Source of the DNA: Acanthaster planci
Taxonomy: Eukaryota; Echinodermata; Asteroidea; Valvatida; Acanthasteridae
Assembly: GCF_001949145.1 (NCBI RefSeq)
Contig: NW_019091643.1
Span: 147,396 to 158,391 of the forward strand
Reading direction: 5' to 3'
DNA: 10,996 nt
This document shows, in pieces, positions 1 through 8,920 of this stretch. Made by a program: the position numbers and the translations under genes. The notes beneath the pieces were generated by a model. The model had not been told where the DNA came from. It searched no databases and saw nothing but the letters and a program-made list of their open reading frames with translations. Positions within the stretch are counted from its first letter, which is position 1; each line of letters opens with the position of its first letter.

Positions 1-256
1 CACAATGGTTTACGACAACAGGTTCAAACTGGTTCAGGCCAACAGGTTCACAATAGTTTAGGACAAATGGTTCAAACTGATTCAGGAAAAATGATTCAAA
101 GTTTAGGACAACTGGCTCAAACCTGATCACGTGTGAACCAGGAATACGGTTCATACCAGCGTAGGACGACTGGTTCAAACTGGTTCAGGGAAAGTGGGTC
201 AAAATGGTTCTGGAAAACTGGTTAAAAGTTTAGGACGACTGGCTCAAACTTTTTCG
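1..256. repeat. Degenerate minisatellite of GGTTCAAACTGGTTCAGG-type units
   Basis: Variants of ggttcaaactggttcagg occur at about 20, 70 and 173, and agtttaggac(a/g)actggct at about 99 and 228. Between them are further ggttca and aggacaa pieces. The units are imperfect and the spacing varies, so this is a decayed tandem array. It sits inside the intron after SEC14L exon E and ends about 30 bases past that exon's donor site. The array continues to the window edge. Confidence 0.75.
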
Positions 257-284
257 GGAAAAATAAGCCGAACCTTTGCATTAC

Positions 285-391
285 CTTAGAGCGACACTTT
301 GGGTCATTGTCACTGTCAACCGCCGTCCCTCCGTAATGTATGGGAACGTTCTCCTTTGAAATCATGTTGAACAAAGCCTCGTGGTAATGGC
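285..391 (-). CDS. SEC14L: SEC14L exon E: end of CRAL-TRIO domain
   Basis: This is a 107-base exon: two bases completing a split Ser codon, then 35 codons, ending in phase 0. The acceptor is tgacccctcctttgcag and the donor is AAG|GTAATG. It encodes HYHEALFNMISKENVPIHYG, then GTAVDSDNDPKCRSK. The VP-x-x-YGG and D-NPKC-SK positions match the end of the CRAL-TRIO domain in SEC14L2-type proteins, just before the linker to the GOLD domain. The following exons would lie beyond the window start. Confidence 0.92.
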
Positions 392-3300
392 CTGCAAAGG
401 AGGGGTCAACTTGATTTATAAACATTCAAGAATGAATTTTAATGTGCCAACATTTCTGCTTGATAATTTTATGGATTCGTTGCTGGAAATGGGGAGGCAT
501 GTGGCCAAGTGGTTCAGGTCTGTGGCTTCCAATCATAGGGTTGGAGGTTCGAATCCAGCTGCTAGCAGTATGCTGTGGCTCTTAGCAAGCCACTTCACAC
601 CGCCTGCTTGCCTCTCTCCATCCAGGAGTATAAATCCGTACCGGCATTAGCTGGGAATGTGGCCTGCGATGGACTGGCATCCCATCCAAGGGGTGGGAAA
701 TATTCTCAGTCGTTTCATGCCCAGGAAACCGGAAATAAACACCAGCCTGATGAGCCACATTTGCTCGGACCAGACTTGCTTTGGCTGGAACTGTGCGGCT
801 CACATACATGTACATGTATTATGAGGGTCAAGAAACCACACATCGGGTATGTTCACTGCTTTGTGCATGGGATTACTTTTCAATTGAATGTGCACAAAGT
901 CCACAGAATTCTACGAGAGTAATACATTGGAACATACATGTTGGCACATGTGGTCAGCTTTATTTGTGTCATACATTGGAGTTAGTCTACATTTCCCATA
1001 TACATGAAATATGACCTTTTTTCTTCCATGTTGCTTTGATAAGATTGGAACAATTACCATTTTGAGGCATCTACAGAAGCAGTCCACGCAGGGCAAGGAA
1101 ACAAAACATTCTGTGGACTTGCAAAGGTCTAGCAAAAGCCCCAAAAACCTTTTTACAGACGTTTGGGGGTTTAACTTGGGCATTCTATCACAACATGAGG
1201 AGAAGTAGTCAAGGAAATCATGATCCCATAATCAAGTCAAAGGAGCGTTCAAAGTGTGAGTTTTTTCTCCAGTTTCAAGCTGGAATCTTACATTTTTTTC
1301 AACGAGTGTAGTATCACTCATTGTCTCCTAAATAGAACCACTTGGTTCTGGCATTAATGATGTTTCCTGGCAAACTGTCAATCTTCAAAATTCCTACTCA
1401 CTATCGACAATGACAGCCTTGGCAGCTGTCTCTTCGCTCAGAAATGGTTTGATCAAATTGAAGCCTACGGAAAACATCTTCGGAGCTGTAAGGAAAAAAG
1501 AAATAGTACACCGACTTTAAGATGCACCTAACAGATTCTAGATCTTGCGCTAATTCCAAAGGATAAATTTTAATTCCGCTTAATTAGGCTCATGCAACGG
1601 GCAGTTTGTTGACTTTTTAGGGATCCATTTCAATGCTAACTGAGATCTCTGGATAAAAAACTGAATCTCCTCAGCATTTTTGGTCATGCTCTGGCTGGCC
1701 AAAAGGTCAAACACTGACCTTGTGGACCTACAGGGTTGAAAGCGAACTGGAAAAGGACATGTATTGTGCTATATGGACACTACAGACGCTCAATATAAAG
1801 AGCGCTTCATTATAGCAAAATCCTGTTATGATGGGAACTGTGAGGTAAGCAAGGCCATGGAATTCCTTCTTTCATAACGTATAAAATTGGCCAGTCCAAG
1901 TACGGTAACTTTGTTATGGTGACGGTAAGGTGACTGTGTAGTGAACACAGTCGTGCTTTATTTAGAGAAAAATTGAAGTCTTTTTTGCTGAACAAGTGCA
2001 CTTTGTTATTCCGTTTTTTTCTGTAATCATTTTTTCAGAAAGTTTTACACATGAAGCTGAAGCCTTGAAGAAATATCTAGCAATTCTGCAAAGCAATGCA
2101 CTTATCACAATCACATCAACGGCTTCCTTCAAAAGTCATCTGAAAAAAGCTGATATTTTATCGATTTTGCATACACACTAAAACTCAGATTTTCAATTTT
2201 TTCACCCAAGTGCCTGGTCTCAAACATTTGAGCTGCAGATTTATCTTTGAAGGGATAAAAATATATCCAGCTCTTTTTTAAAATCTCAACTGACTCATTG
2301 TTCTGTTTACTTTATGATTTATTTTTAATCCTCAGCCCATGGGAGTACAGATTTCTCATTTAAAAGAGGAAACCCTTTTGACCTTTGAAGTCTGTAATAA
2401 GATGACATGACTGTGCATTACGTATTCGTTTGTCAGCAGACAACTGCACAACAAACAGTCTGGTTTACTTTTGTATTAATGATTAACTTTCAAGTATCTC
2501 ACCCCATGAAATCTGCCTCCAAATGGAAACATTACAAAAATGTGTGAAAAATATGTGAAGCAAAATAAACACTGAACACTGGCGCATATTTATGTCAGTG
2601 CATCAAGTTCCATTACAGCGACTACACTGAGAATTCAACATGATTAAAGACAAATGCAGAAATGAAATTCCAACATTTGACACCAATAATTTTCATTCAT
2701 AAATACCAACGACAGTTTAGCATTTCCTATTGGTCAAAAGTTCATTCAATTGTTTGGACTTTGTGACTCAAAAAGATATTTATGAATTGGAATAACTATG
2801 CGCTGGGCCAGTCTAAAATAGGGCTGTGCCAAATATCTGAATATCCAAATATTGCATATTATTTTCCGAATTTGAATATTCCAATGAAAAATTCATGAAA
2901 TGGGAGAATTTTCTTTTGATTTAAATGCAAAAAATTGCACTGTTGAGGCTTATTTCAAGCAGATTCAAATGAAAAGCGACAGAAATCTTACGATTCAAAA
3001 ATTAATTTATTCATTACAAAATGTCAAAGGACTGAAGTCTCCAAATCTTGCTAAATCATGTCTGGAGATACTCCCAGATGTGAGAAGCTATTACAGTGAT
3101 TAAAATGTACAATTTTGTGCATTATTGCAACTGATTTTGTATACAGATTGTTCATCAACAATTTGCCGGTCAGTACGAACGAATATTTGTCAGTAATGCC
3201 CAGCAGCTCAGTCTTTTGTGCTGAGCACAGTCTTTTGTTGTAAGGCCCAACTCTTTTGTCCCAGTTCTGGGCTCCCGGCTCTGCATATAAAGCCTATGTA

Positions 3301-6300
3301 CTCGAAAACGGGTCGCCCGGCAGGGAGTGGTTAAGATGAGAAAAGACCATTGAACAACTGAATGCAGAAAAGAGAATTAGAGAAGTTAAAATTGTCGACT
3401 TTTCGCTGACGATATGAATAGATAAGGTCTGTACAAATGATTTCAGAAATTGAAGGTTGGGCTCTACCATTGACTTACTGTTGATAACCAGAACAACTTT
3501 CAAGCTTTCCGGGTAGTTCGCTTCCCAGATTTTGATCACCTCGTTGTAGAGATTGACAAACGGCCGCCACAGATGGGAGAAGTTGACTCTGTCCAGATCG
3601 AAGACCAATGTATACATCTCAATCCGCCGGCCATGCTGCAAAAAAAACAAACAAACAAACACCAAGGAGTCATTCTGGAAGTTGGTGAAATGGAGAGAAT
3701 TTTGTAATGATCATGGCGGACAGAAATTTCCAGACGGGAAAAAATGCAGGTTGAAGTGGTGCAGACGAGACATGTTCAACTCTACCAGCATTTATCTCAC
3801 TTTTTTTAGTGTATCCTGAAAAGGTTGTGTTTTGGTGACAACTCAATGGCTACCAAACCACATTTGTCTCCTTTTTTTCCCCAATTTTTTTTAAAGGTTT
3901 AATTCCATATATTAAATGACGAATGTTGAGACGGCTAGTGACTTTAATATTCAAGTAAGACAGTTCCAAGTCCAATACTTCAGCACTGTGATTTTTTTTT
4001 CATGGACAGAGAGAATCATCAGCGATTTTCAAGTTTTTCCTGGACTTCTATGAAAGTTTGTCTCAGGCAATCATCTTAGACCCGAGCAGTCGTCAAAATC
4101 CAAAATTTCGTGATTTTTTTCCAAAGTCAACCCAGGGGGCTAGGCTTAATCTCTAGGCATTGTCTCATTACAAGTCTGGCCAAGCCCCTCCATCATGGCC
4201 AAGCAAAACAAAAACTAGTTTCTCTTGCTTTTTCTAATTGGAGGTAGCATGCCTTTTTAGATACCAGCAGCAGACTTTTAGAAGATGGATTATCTTGATT
4301 CCTTTGCTGAAAATTTTGTGAAGAGCTCTCACCATTTCAAAGAGGTTTTAAGGCCTGCATTTATGGCTACATATTTTCGTAGAAGCAAAGGCAAAAAACA
4401 AGTTGCAAATTTAGGAAAAGAGCAGAAGTCCCCAAAAAAGAGATTAGTGGGGGCCAGAAACATATTTATTCTGTTCAGTGGCCTAGTCAATCACTGGGCA
4501 ATCTCATTAGAGCCAATCATGTCTCGTAAGACACCAAGAACTTGAACCTTGAGAAGTCTCCTCCTTGCCCGTGTCTATGCCCCGCCCCTTCCATCCACCA
4601 ACCTTCTTGGATTGTTCTCTCAGTGCCTGCTGTATTCTCTCGCAGGCCAAGATCTTGAACCTCAAGAAGTCTTGCCTGGCCACCGACATGACGATGCCCT
4701 TGGTGTCAATGTGGCCATAAGGGTCAAACCAAACGGGGGAGCCCTCCCGGTCCTCGCCGAACAGTCCACCGACAAAGAACTTATCTAAGACCTGAACGTA
4801 CAGCCCAAGAAAAGGAAAAGATGAGGGATTGGTTGGACTTCATCAGCGTCAATTACCTCAGCTGTTCAAAGATCAGTTGTCAGGGAAGATCAACATCAGC
4901 ATTAACTATACACATACATGTATGGCATTCAAATTTGTTTCCAAAAATAAGACGTCTGAATTTTTCATTTTAAAGTCCCTTTGACCTGACAATGTACATA
5001 AAATAATTTCCAAATGTCCCATGGCAAAATTTTAAAAGGCAGGGTTGTTCAAATGAAAAAAAGGAACGTGGAATACTCGTTTGAATACATGCACATCACA
5101 AAAAGATCTTTCAAAAACATAAAACTCCCCAGTTTCTTCGCACGACTAAATGACATGAAACTATCATTGCTTAGGATACGGAATTGCATAGTACATGTAT
5201 GCTGTACTGTCAAGCGGTGCACATAAAAATGTAGCCAGTGTACATGTACATACGAAAAAAGAGGATTTGATATCAAGGAAATTACAATTTGACCTACATG
5301 TACATGTAACTTGTCCCATTTGACTATTATGCCTGCTGCAGAAACCAACCCTCTTCTTGAAATTGGACATGTTTTGGTAGACAAGCACATGTACATGTAC
5401 GCATTTGTGTGCAGCAACTCCCTTGAGCCTAACATGGCCTTACGACATGTACATGTACTCTGTGTTTAATGCATAGTACGGTACCATAGTGTACACATGT
5501 AGATATCTTTGAACAGCGTGCGGGTAGTTGAATGCTTCCTCCGTTCTCCAACTCATTAATTTTCACACAGCACAGAACGTGTGATACAACACTGACCAGT
5601 CTGTATGCTCCAAATTTCTGCTGGCTGTACTTAGCATATATGCATTCTAATTATGCGCGAAGTTAATATTTGTTCTAAGCAATCACAGGTCCACTTTATT
5701 TACACAAGATTCTTTTTTTTTTTTACAAATACACATGTACACTGACAAGGCTGGATTGAGACCCCAATTTTGTTTTTGTTGGTGAGGGGGACCTACATTT
5801 CATTAGCAGCGTCTCCAGTGCGCTTTTGCAATATTAAACTGATGGCGCCAGTCATAATTAAGCAGTTGCTCAGAAACAATTTCCTGAACAAAATTGGCTC
5901 TGTCCATACAAAACTACAAGCAGTTAAGAAACTTAATATCTTCACTCTGATTGATTAAAAAAATTCCCTATTGATTTTTTTTGGGGGGGGGGCTATGGTC
6001 CCAGTTCTCCCCCCAACAAATCTCCCCTGAGTATTTTGCTGTACCAAGGTACGCAGTTTTAAAGTCCTGAGTAGGCAAATGTTTCCAATTTGTCACATGA
6101 GTTTTACCAAGCTCGACAGAATCTATGGAATGCCAGACTTGTATTTGAGTAATGAAACATCAAGCCCAAGTCCAAGTCCGAGTCATATCTCTTGAGTACG
6201 AGTCGAGTCACCTGGGTTGAGTCCTAGTCGTGAGTCATACAAGTCTGTAGACTGCTAGCCCTTTCAAACACTCTATTCCCTTCAATGCCCTTGGACCACA

Positions 6301-6947
6301 ATGTTTCATTGCATTACCACTTGCAAATAAAATGTTGACATCCCCACATATATGCCACAAAGCATGCCAACATTGTGGTCATTCTCATTGTAAGCAAGAC
6401 AGGCACGTCTACTCTCGTCTGAAGAGCAAGCATTTTTGTCAAACCTGACAAACGTGGAGGTGAAGCTTTCTCATCCATTAATTTGCAATGACCAATCTCC
6501 TTTCAACCACCTGCCCTGCTCTACACGACTGCCCACCATTCGCTATGGCCTCCTCTGTGCAATGCATGCACCTTATTGTTGATTACTGTTGTAAAAAATT
6601 CATCAGATGAACGGTGACCCGTACGGTTATCCCTTCTTTTCGTGAAGGTAGCATCTGACCAAAGGTAAGTTTCGGGTTGTAAAAACCATAAAAACTGAAC
6701 TAGGAACCATGTATTCAAACGGGTCTTGGGTTTTCAAATACCCACCGTTATCACAGCCCCAAACAGACAATAAGAAACTTTGTTTCTCAATTATTTCGTT
6801 GGCAAGTTTTCCCATGCAAAATTATGCCACAGCCTAAAGCTGACAGAAATTCCTCTGTGAAATTCCAACAACTGTCTTCCTTACCTCAGGTGGCTTCCAT
6901 TGATTGGCGATATAATCCACATCCCAACGTTTCCGGAACTCAAAATG
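285..6947 (-). CDS. SEC14L: SEC14-like CRAL-TRIO lipid-binding protein, partial multi-exon gene
   Basis: Five exons on the minus strand (6947-6885, 4791-4603, 3635-3479, 1485-1402, 391-285) join without a frame break into 200 residues. The order of conserved blocks matches the cytosolic SEC14L2/3/4 group: HFEFRK..PPE, GSPVWFDPYGHIDTKG, HLWRPFV, NYPESLKVV, FNLIKPFLSEE, VPIHYGG, NPKCRSK. SEC14L1/5 proteins differ at the closing VP-x-YGG-x-NPKC motif. Family members bind hydrophobic ligands such as phosphoinositides, tocopherol or squalene in a pocket and move or present them; the ligand here cannot be told. Family proteins run about 400 residues, with a CRAL-TRIO N-terminal helical part, the CRAL-TRIO fold and a C-terminal GOLD domain. 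The window holds roughly the middle half. The 5' exons are not identified, and the GOLD exons would lie beyond the window start. Exon phases agree at all four junctions, so this is probably an intact gene rather than a processed copy. Confidence 0.9.
392..1401 (-). other. SEC14L intron between exons D and E
   Basis: This 1010-base intron starts with GTGAGT and ends with a pyrimidine-rich tract and CAG. It contains the SINE at about 495-790 and a double TACATGTA palindrome at 805-818. From about 820 to 1380 I see no coding similarity, only AT-rich sequence. Confidence 0.8.
495..790 (+). mobile_element. tRNA-derived SINE, antisense in SEC14L intron
   Basis: Two internal RNA polymerase III promoter boxes are visible: A box tggccaagtgg at 502-512 and B box ggttcgaatcc at 546-556, both exact matches to the tRNA consensus and at tRNA-like spacing. 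A tRNA-unrelated body follows, containing gcgatggactggcatcccat at about 667, a motif of a kind common in invertebrate SINE bodies. The head lacks a clean cloverleaf and is joined to this body, so it is a SINE and not a working tRNA gene. Boundaries are approximate; I saw no clear tail or target-site duplication. It lies about 100 bases from the acceptor of SEC14L exon E, on the opposite strand. Confidence 0.75.
1402..1485 (-). CDS. SEC14L: SEC14L exon D: CRAL-TRIO lid region
   Basis: This is an 84-base exon: two bases completing a split Thr codon, 27 codons, and one base of the next split codon. The acceptor is cttttttccttacag and the donor is GATA|GTGAGT. It encodes PKMFSVGFNLIKPFLSEETA followed by AKAVIVD. 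In related proteins (PKLFPVAYNLIKPFLSEDT) this part forms the mobile gate over the lipid pocket. It is short and was found by similarity and phase matching, not by length. Both phases fit the flanking exons exactly. Confidence 0.9.
1486..3478 (-). other. SEC14L intron between exons C and D
   Basis: This 1993-base intron is bounded by GTAAGT and a ccttacag acceptor. It is AT-rich and has no exon that fits the protein. It holds an aatatt-rich stretch at about 2819-2895, followed by a 67-codon plus-strand open frame of no recognised family (2900-3103). There are three spaced copies of tcttttgt at 3212, 3231 and 3252. Confidence 0.75.
3479..3635 (-). CDS. SEC14L: SEC14L exon C: CRAL-TRIO core
   Basis: This is a 157-base exon: 52 codons plus one base. 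The acceptor is tttgttttttttgcag and the donor is ACA|GTAAGT. It encodes HGRRIEMYTLVFDLDRVNFS, then HLWRPFVNLYNEVIKIWEAN and YPESLKVVLVIN. HLW-P, E-NYPE-LK and the hydrophobic strand after it are signature positions of SEC14-type lipid-binding domains. Reading frame is open upstream through the intronic pyrimidine tract, but the family resemblance begins sharply at the acceptor. The (CAAA)n run at 3641-3660 on the plus strand supplies that tract when read on the minus strand. Confidence 0.92.
3636..4602 (-). other. SEC14L intron between exons B and C
   Basis: This 967-base intron starts with the weak donor GTTGGT and ends with a T-rich tract and CAG. It contains a CAAA microsatellite and several T runs. 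A plus-strand open frame at 4285-4545 shows no family resemblance and is probably chance. Confidence 0.75.
3641..3660. repeat. (CAAA)n short microsatellite at an acceptor site
   Basis: Four caaa units follow a short A run. Read on the minus strand this is gtttgtttgtttg followed by a T run, the polypyrimidine tract of SEC14L exon C, so length change here could affect splicing. Confidence 0.7.
4603..4791 (-). CDS. SEC14L: SEC14L exon B: start of the CRAL-TRIO lipid-binding fold
   Basis: This is a 189-base exon of 63 codons, phase 0 at both ends. Its acceptor follows a pyrimidine-rich stretch (cttttccttttcttggg) and ends gtacgttcag; the donor is AAG|GTTGGT, weaker than the others. The product starts VLDKFFVGGLFGEDREG, continues GSPVWFDPYGHIDTKG, then an amphipathic helix DFLRFKILACERIQQAL, and ends EQSKK. 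Related proteins carry GG-x-x-G-x-D-x-x-G-x-PVW-x-D and D-x-KG at the same places, the first strands of the CRAL-TRIO sandwich. The following exon begins HGRRIE, giving SKKHGRRIE across the junction, like the TTKLGRKVE of vertebrate paralogues. Confidence 0.9.
5192..5458. repeat. Cluster of TACATGTA / ACATGTACATGTAC palindromes
   Basis: Copies start at 5192, 5241, 5295 (double), 5387 (double) and 5445 (double), spaced about 50-90 bases apart. Isolated copies occur elsewhere at 805 (double), 4915, 7536, 8184, 8369, 8408 and 10545. The octamer is self-complementary, so neither strand is favoured. Confidence 0.8.
5974..6020. repeat. G-run/C-run inverted repeat
   Basis: A T8G10 tract (5975-5992) is followed after 16 bases by C6 and aacaaa. 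The two arms can pair as TTTGGGGGG with CCCCCCAACAAA, allowing a bulge. No target-site duplication or coding content is seen. Confidence 0.4.
6161..6236. repeat. Degenerate short tandem repeat of (A/G)AGTC(C/A/G)
   Basis: About nine units occur in 76 bases, for example caagtccaagtccgagtca, gagtacgagtcgagtca and gagtcctagtcgtgagtca. The unit is about six bases, with interruptions. The array is intronic and has no coding meaning that I can see. Confidence 0.65.
6885..6947 (-). CDS. SEC14L: SEC14L exon A: end of CRAL-TRIO N-terminal helical region
   Basis: This is a 63-base exon of 21 codons, phase 0 at both ends. The acceptor is tttcctctcacag and the donor is GAG|GTAAGG. It encodes HFEFRKRWDVDYIANQWKPP plus E, which parallels the HVEFRK...W-PPE segment of SEC14L2-type proteins. 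That segment lies just before the lipid-binding fold. Family members have an LLRWLRAR-type block and a start codon before it, so at least one upstream exon is missing from this annotation. Confidence 0.85.
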
Positions 6948-7393
6948 CTGTGAGAGGAAATTAGTGGAAGAAGTAAAAAAAAACTTATATTTTTTAGTCC
7001 AAAATAGACGAAATCGAAATTTAAGCAATAAACTGGACAATCATTGTCTTGACCTTTTGTCTACTTAAAATCCAATAGTAAAAGTTAGTACGGCCGGGTT
7101 CATGCTCCCGTCCCCAAAGAATTTGCAAAGTGACTGAATAAAAAGCAAGAAACACACAGAGGGAAGAAAAGAATGCGGGAAAGAGTTGGAGATGATTTGA
7201 TTGAAATGGACAATCGGACAAAAACACATCTGAAATGTGCAATCGGAGTTTACGATGGCTAACTTGATCAGTATCATGTAACATTGCGCTTGAGAGACTT
7301 TCTTGCCAAAGGCACGTATGCCCCATTTTCAGAAACTGGAGAATGTTTAATGAACTCTACCGAAGATGTTCACACGTACTCAGGTGAAATTAG

Positions 7394-7460
7394 TGAAAAA
7401 TGCCCCCCCCCCCACTTCCAAAAATGTGGATCCGGAACCATTGTTTTTTTTGGGGGGGGA
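7394..7460. repeat. C-run/G-run inverted repeat
   Basis: An A5TG-C11 tract (7396-7413) is followed 38 bases on by T8G8 (7444-7459). The inner part ccaaaaatg...cattg-T-rich-gg is also partly self-complementary, so a long hairpin is possible. It resembles the G/C hairpin at 5974-6020 in layout. Confidence 0.4.
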
Positions 7461-8740
7461 GTCAAGTTTGCAGAAATTCAATGCGACAATTTACTGCCTT
7501 TTCTGAGGGTTGATGCTGAAATGTTGGTCCTTTGATACATGTACGCTTTTGGAAAGAAGGGGAATAAACTGGTCCTTGGAAACCATCTTTGTTTCAGTTT
7601 TTTGGAGGGGAAGGTGGAGCGTGGCCCTCGATCCCTCCACCCTCCCCCCATCTGCCAATAACCCCTCCTCTGGGGTAGTAAAGCAACATCGCGCTCACTA
7701 TATCATTTACTATACGCTGAGGACCTCCATCGTACCGTCATGACCGTACCACATTACACGCTCCACCATTTCACAGTCACGATCTGCATTTTGCCCGTAA
7801 TGAACATTTGATGCATTGCCATTAATATGTCCATTAGTATCAACATTGGACTTTTATTGCCACGATGGCTGGAGCCAAACATGGCTCATAGCCCAACATC
7901 CTGGCGAGGGAGCTCATAAATAAATGATCATGAACATTTCCCTGAAGGGAGTGAGTAAGCCAATCTAGAAATAAAATAACAGGTGCCAAAATTATGTCCA
8001 GCCACACACAGCTTAAAAAGGAAGGGAATTAATTTAGGGGAAGTTTACAGCAAATAAAATGAACTGGTACATTGCACAAACAACCACTGCTTCATCAAGT
8101 CCGAGGCAGGTTATTCCAGGGCTGATCTGTCATGTCTGTGGGGCATTGTCTGGTGACATTTTGGGGGTTTCCACGTTGATACTTACATGTACATATCACA
8201 TTCTCAATTTGACTAATTAGAAAATTTGTCTTCATTTAACAGTGCTTATCTTATACTGCAACATCTGTGAGTGGAACTCACCAAAAAATGAGTCTCACTG
8301 CCATTTTCTTTGAGTAATTTGATTTGAGTTTGAATCACAAAGAGGAACTGAACTCTTTTGCATCGATGTACATGTATCACTCAGTTCAGAGTCCTTAGCA
8401 TCCCCTGTACATGTAAAAGTGGGTGTGGGAAACATGTGAAGGGTTCTTGTTGATTTTCATTGCATAAGATTCTTTTAAAGACCTAAAACTCAAAAGTGGC
8501 CCTGGGGACCCGCGGCTCATTCTGTTAGGGCTTAGGTTGGATCACACTTTGTTTCCTGTCTACAATTTTCCTCAGGAAAATGGAAATTTGACATATTGAC
8601 TTCTCAACACTGTTTGGACAAGCATGAAATACAAATCAGGAAACAAGTTAAGTGGAATGGGACTCAGATCCCTTGATCTCCATGATAAAGACTGGATACA
8701 ACATCACCCATTGTCTGTGCACAAAATGCACAGTCCAACA

Positions 8741-8920
8741 ATGGCGGCGCGTTGCGTTTTGGGGGGTAACGTGATGCTGTATGCTGTGTATTTATGGACA
8801 AACGCTTTTTCTTGTGGGATGGTGGCTAAGCCCTTGGCCCCTCTCCCAAAAACAAGCAAAAAAATGAACAGGAAATGCAAGAATATCATTTTCAAAATTA
8901 ACCGACCAGTTTCTTATTAA
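8741..8920 (+). other. Weak candidate: CpG-rich start site with 59-codon open frame
   Basis: The sequence ccaacaATGGCGGCGCG is a good eukaryotic translation-start context and the only CG-dense spot nearby. The open frame gives MAARCVLGGNVMLYAVYLWT and onward, with a hydrophobic stretch near residues 6-28 and a basic tail, ending at TAA. No family is recognised. It could instead be part of a promoter, since ATGGCGGC resembles a YY1-type core element, perhaps for a gene on either strand. Confidence 0.15.

Larger units (their letters stand above)
4792..6884 (-). other. SEC14L intron between exons A and B
   Basis: This 2093-base intron runs from GTAAGG to ttcag. It contains the densest TACATGTA cluster (5192-5458), a G10/C6 hairpin at about 5974-6020, and a GAGTC-type repeat at 6161-6236. 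No further exon is needed, because flanking exons join in phase and in register with the family. Confidence 0.75.

Noticed and set aside
1-260. CRISPR-like array
   Set aside because: Units are degenerate and unevenly spaced with no unique spacers, and the setting is eukaryotic; this is a minisatellite.
546-556. Possible functional tRNA gene around the B box
   Set aside because: The head does not close into a full cloverleaf with a matching acceptor stem, and it continues into a SINE body.
381-922. Overlapping plus-strand open frames of 89 and 115 codons
   Set aside because: They fall across the SINE and the antisense of SEC14L exon E. Composition is not protein-like and the repeat explains the sequence.
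4285-4545. 86-codon plus-strand frame beginning MDYLDSFAENF
   Set aside because: It lies within an intron of the minus-strand gene, has no recognised domain, and no splice or promoter support.
6521-6815. Minus-strand frames of 62-65 codons beside SEC14L exon A
   Set aside because: They lie downstream of the exon A donor, inside the intron, and carry no resemblance to the SEC14L sequence that exon B supplies.
7021-7326. Minus-strand frames behind a strong pyrimidine tract and ttattcag acceptor-like site
   Set aside because: Translations (KFFGDGSMNPAVLTF or WGREHEPGRTNFYYW) do not resemble the missing SEC14L N-terminus, and no matching donor in phase was found. Could be a UTR exon but unsupported.
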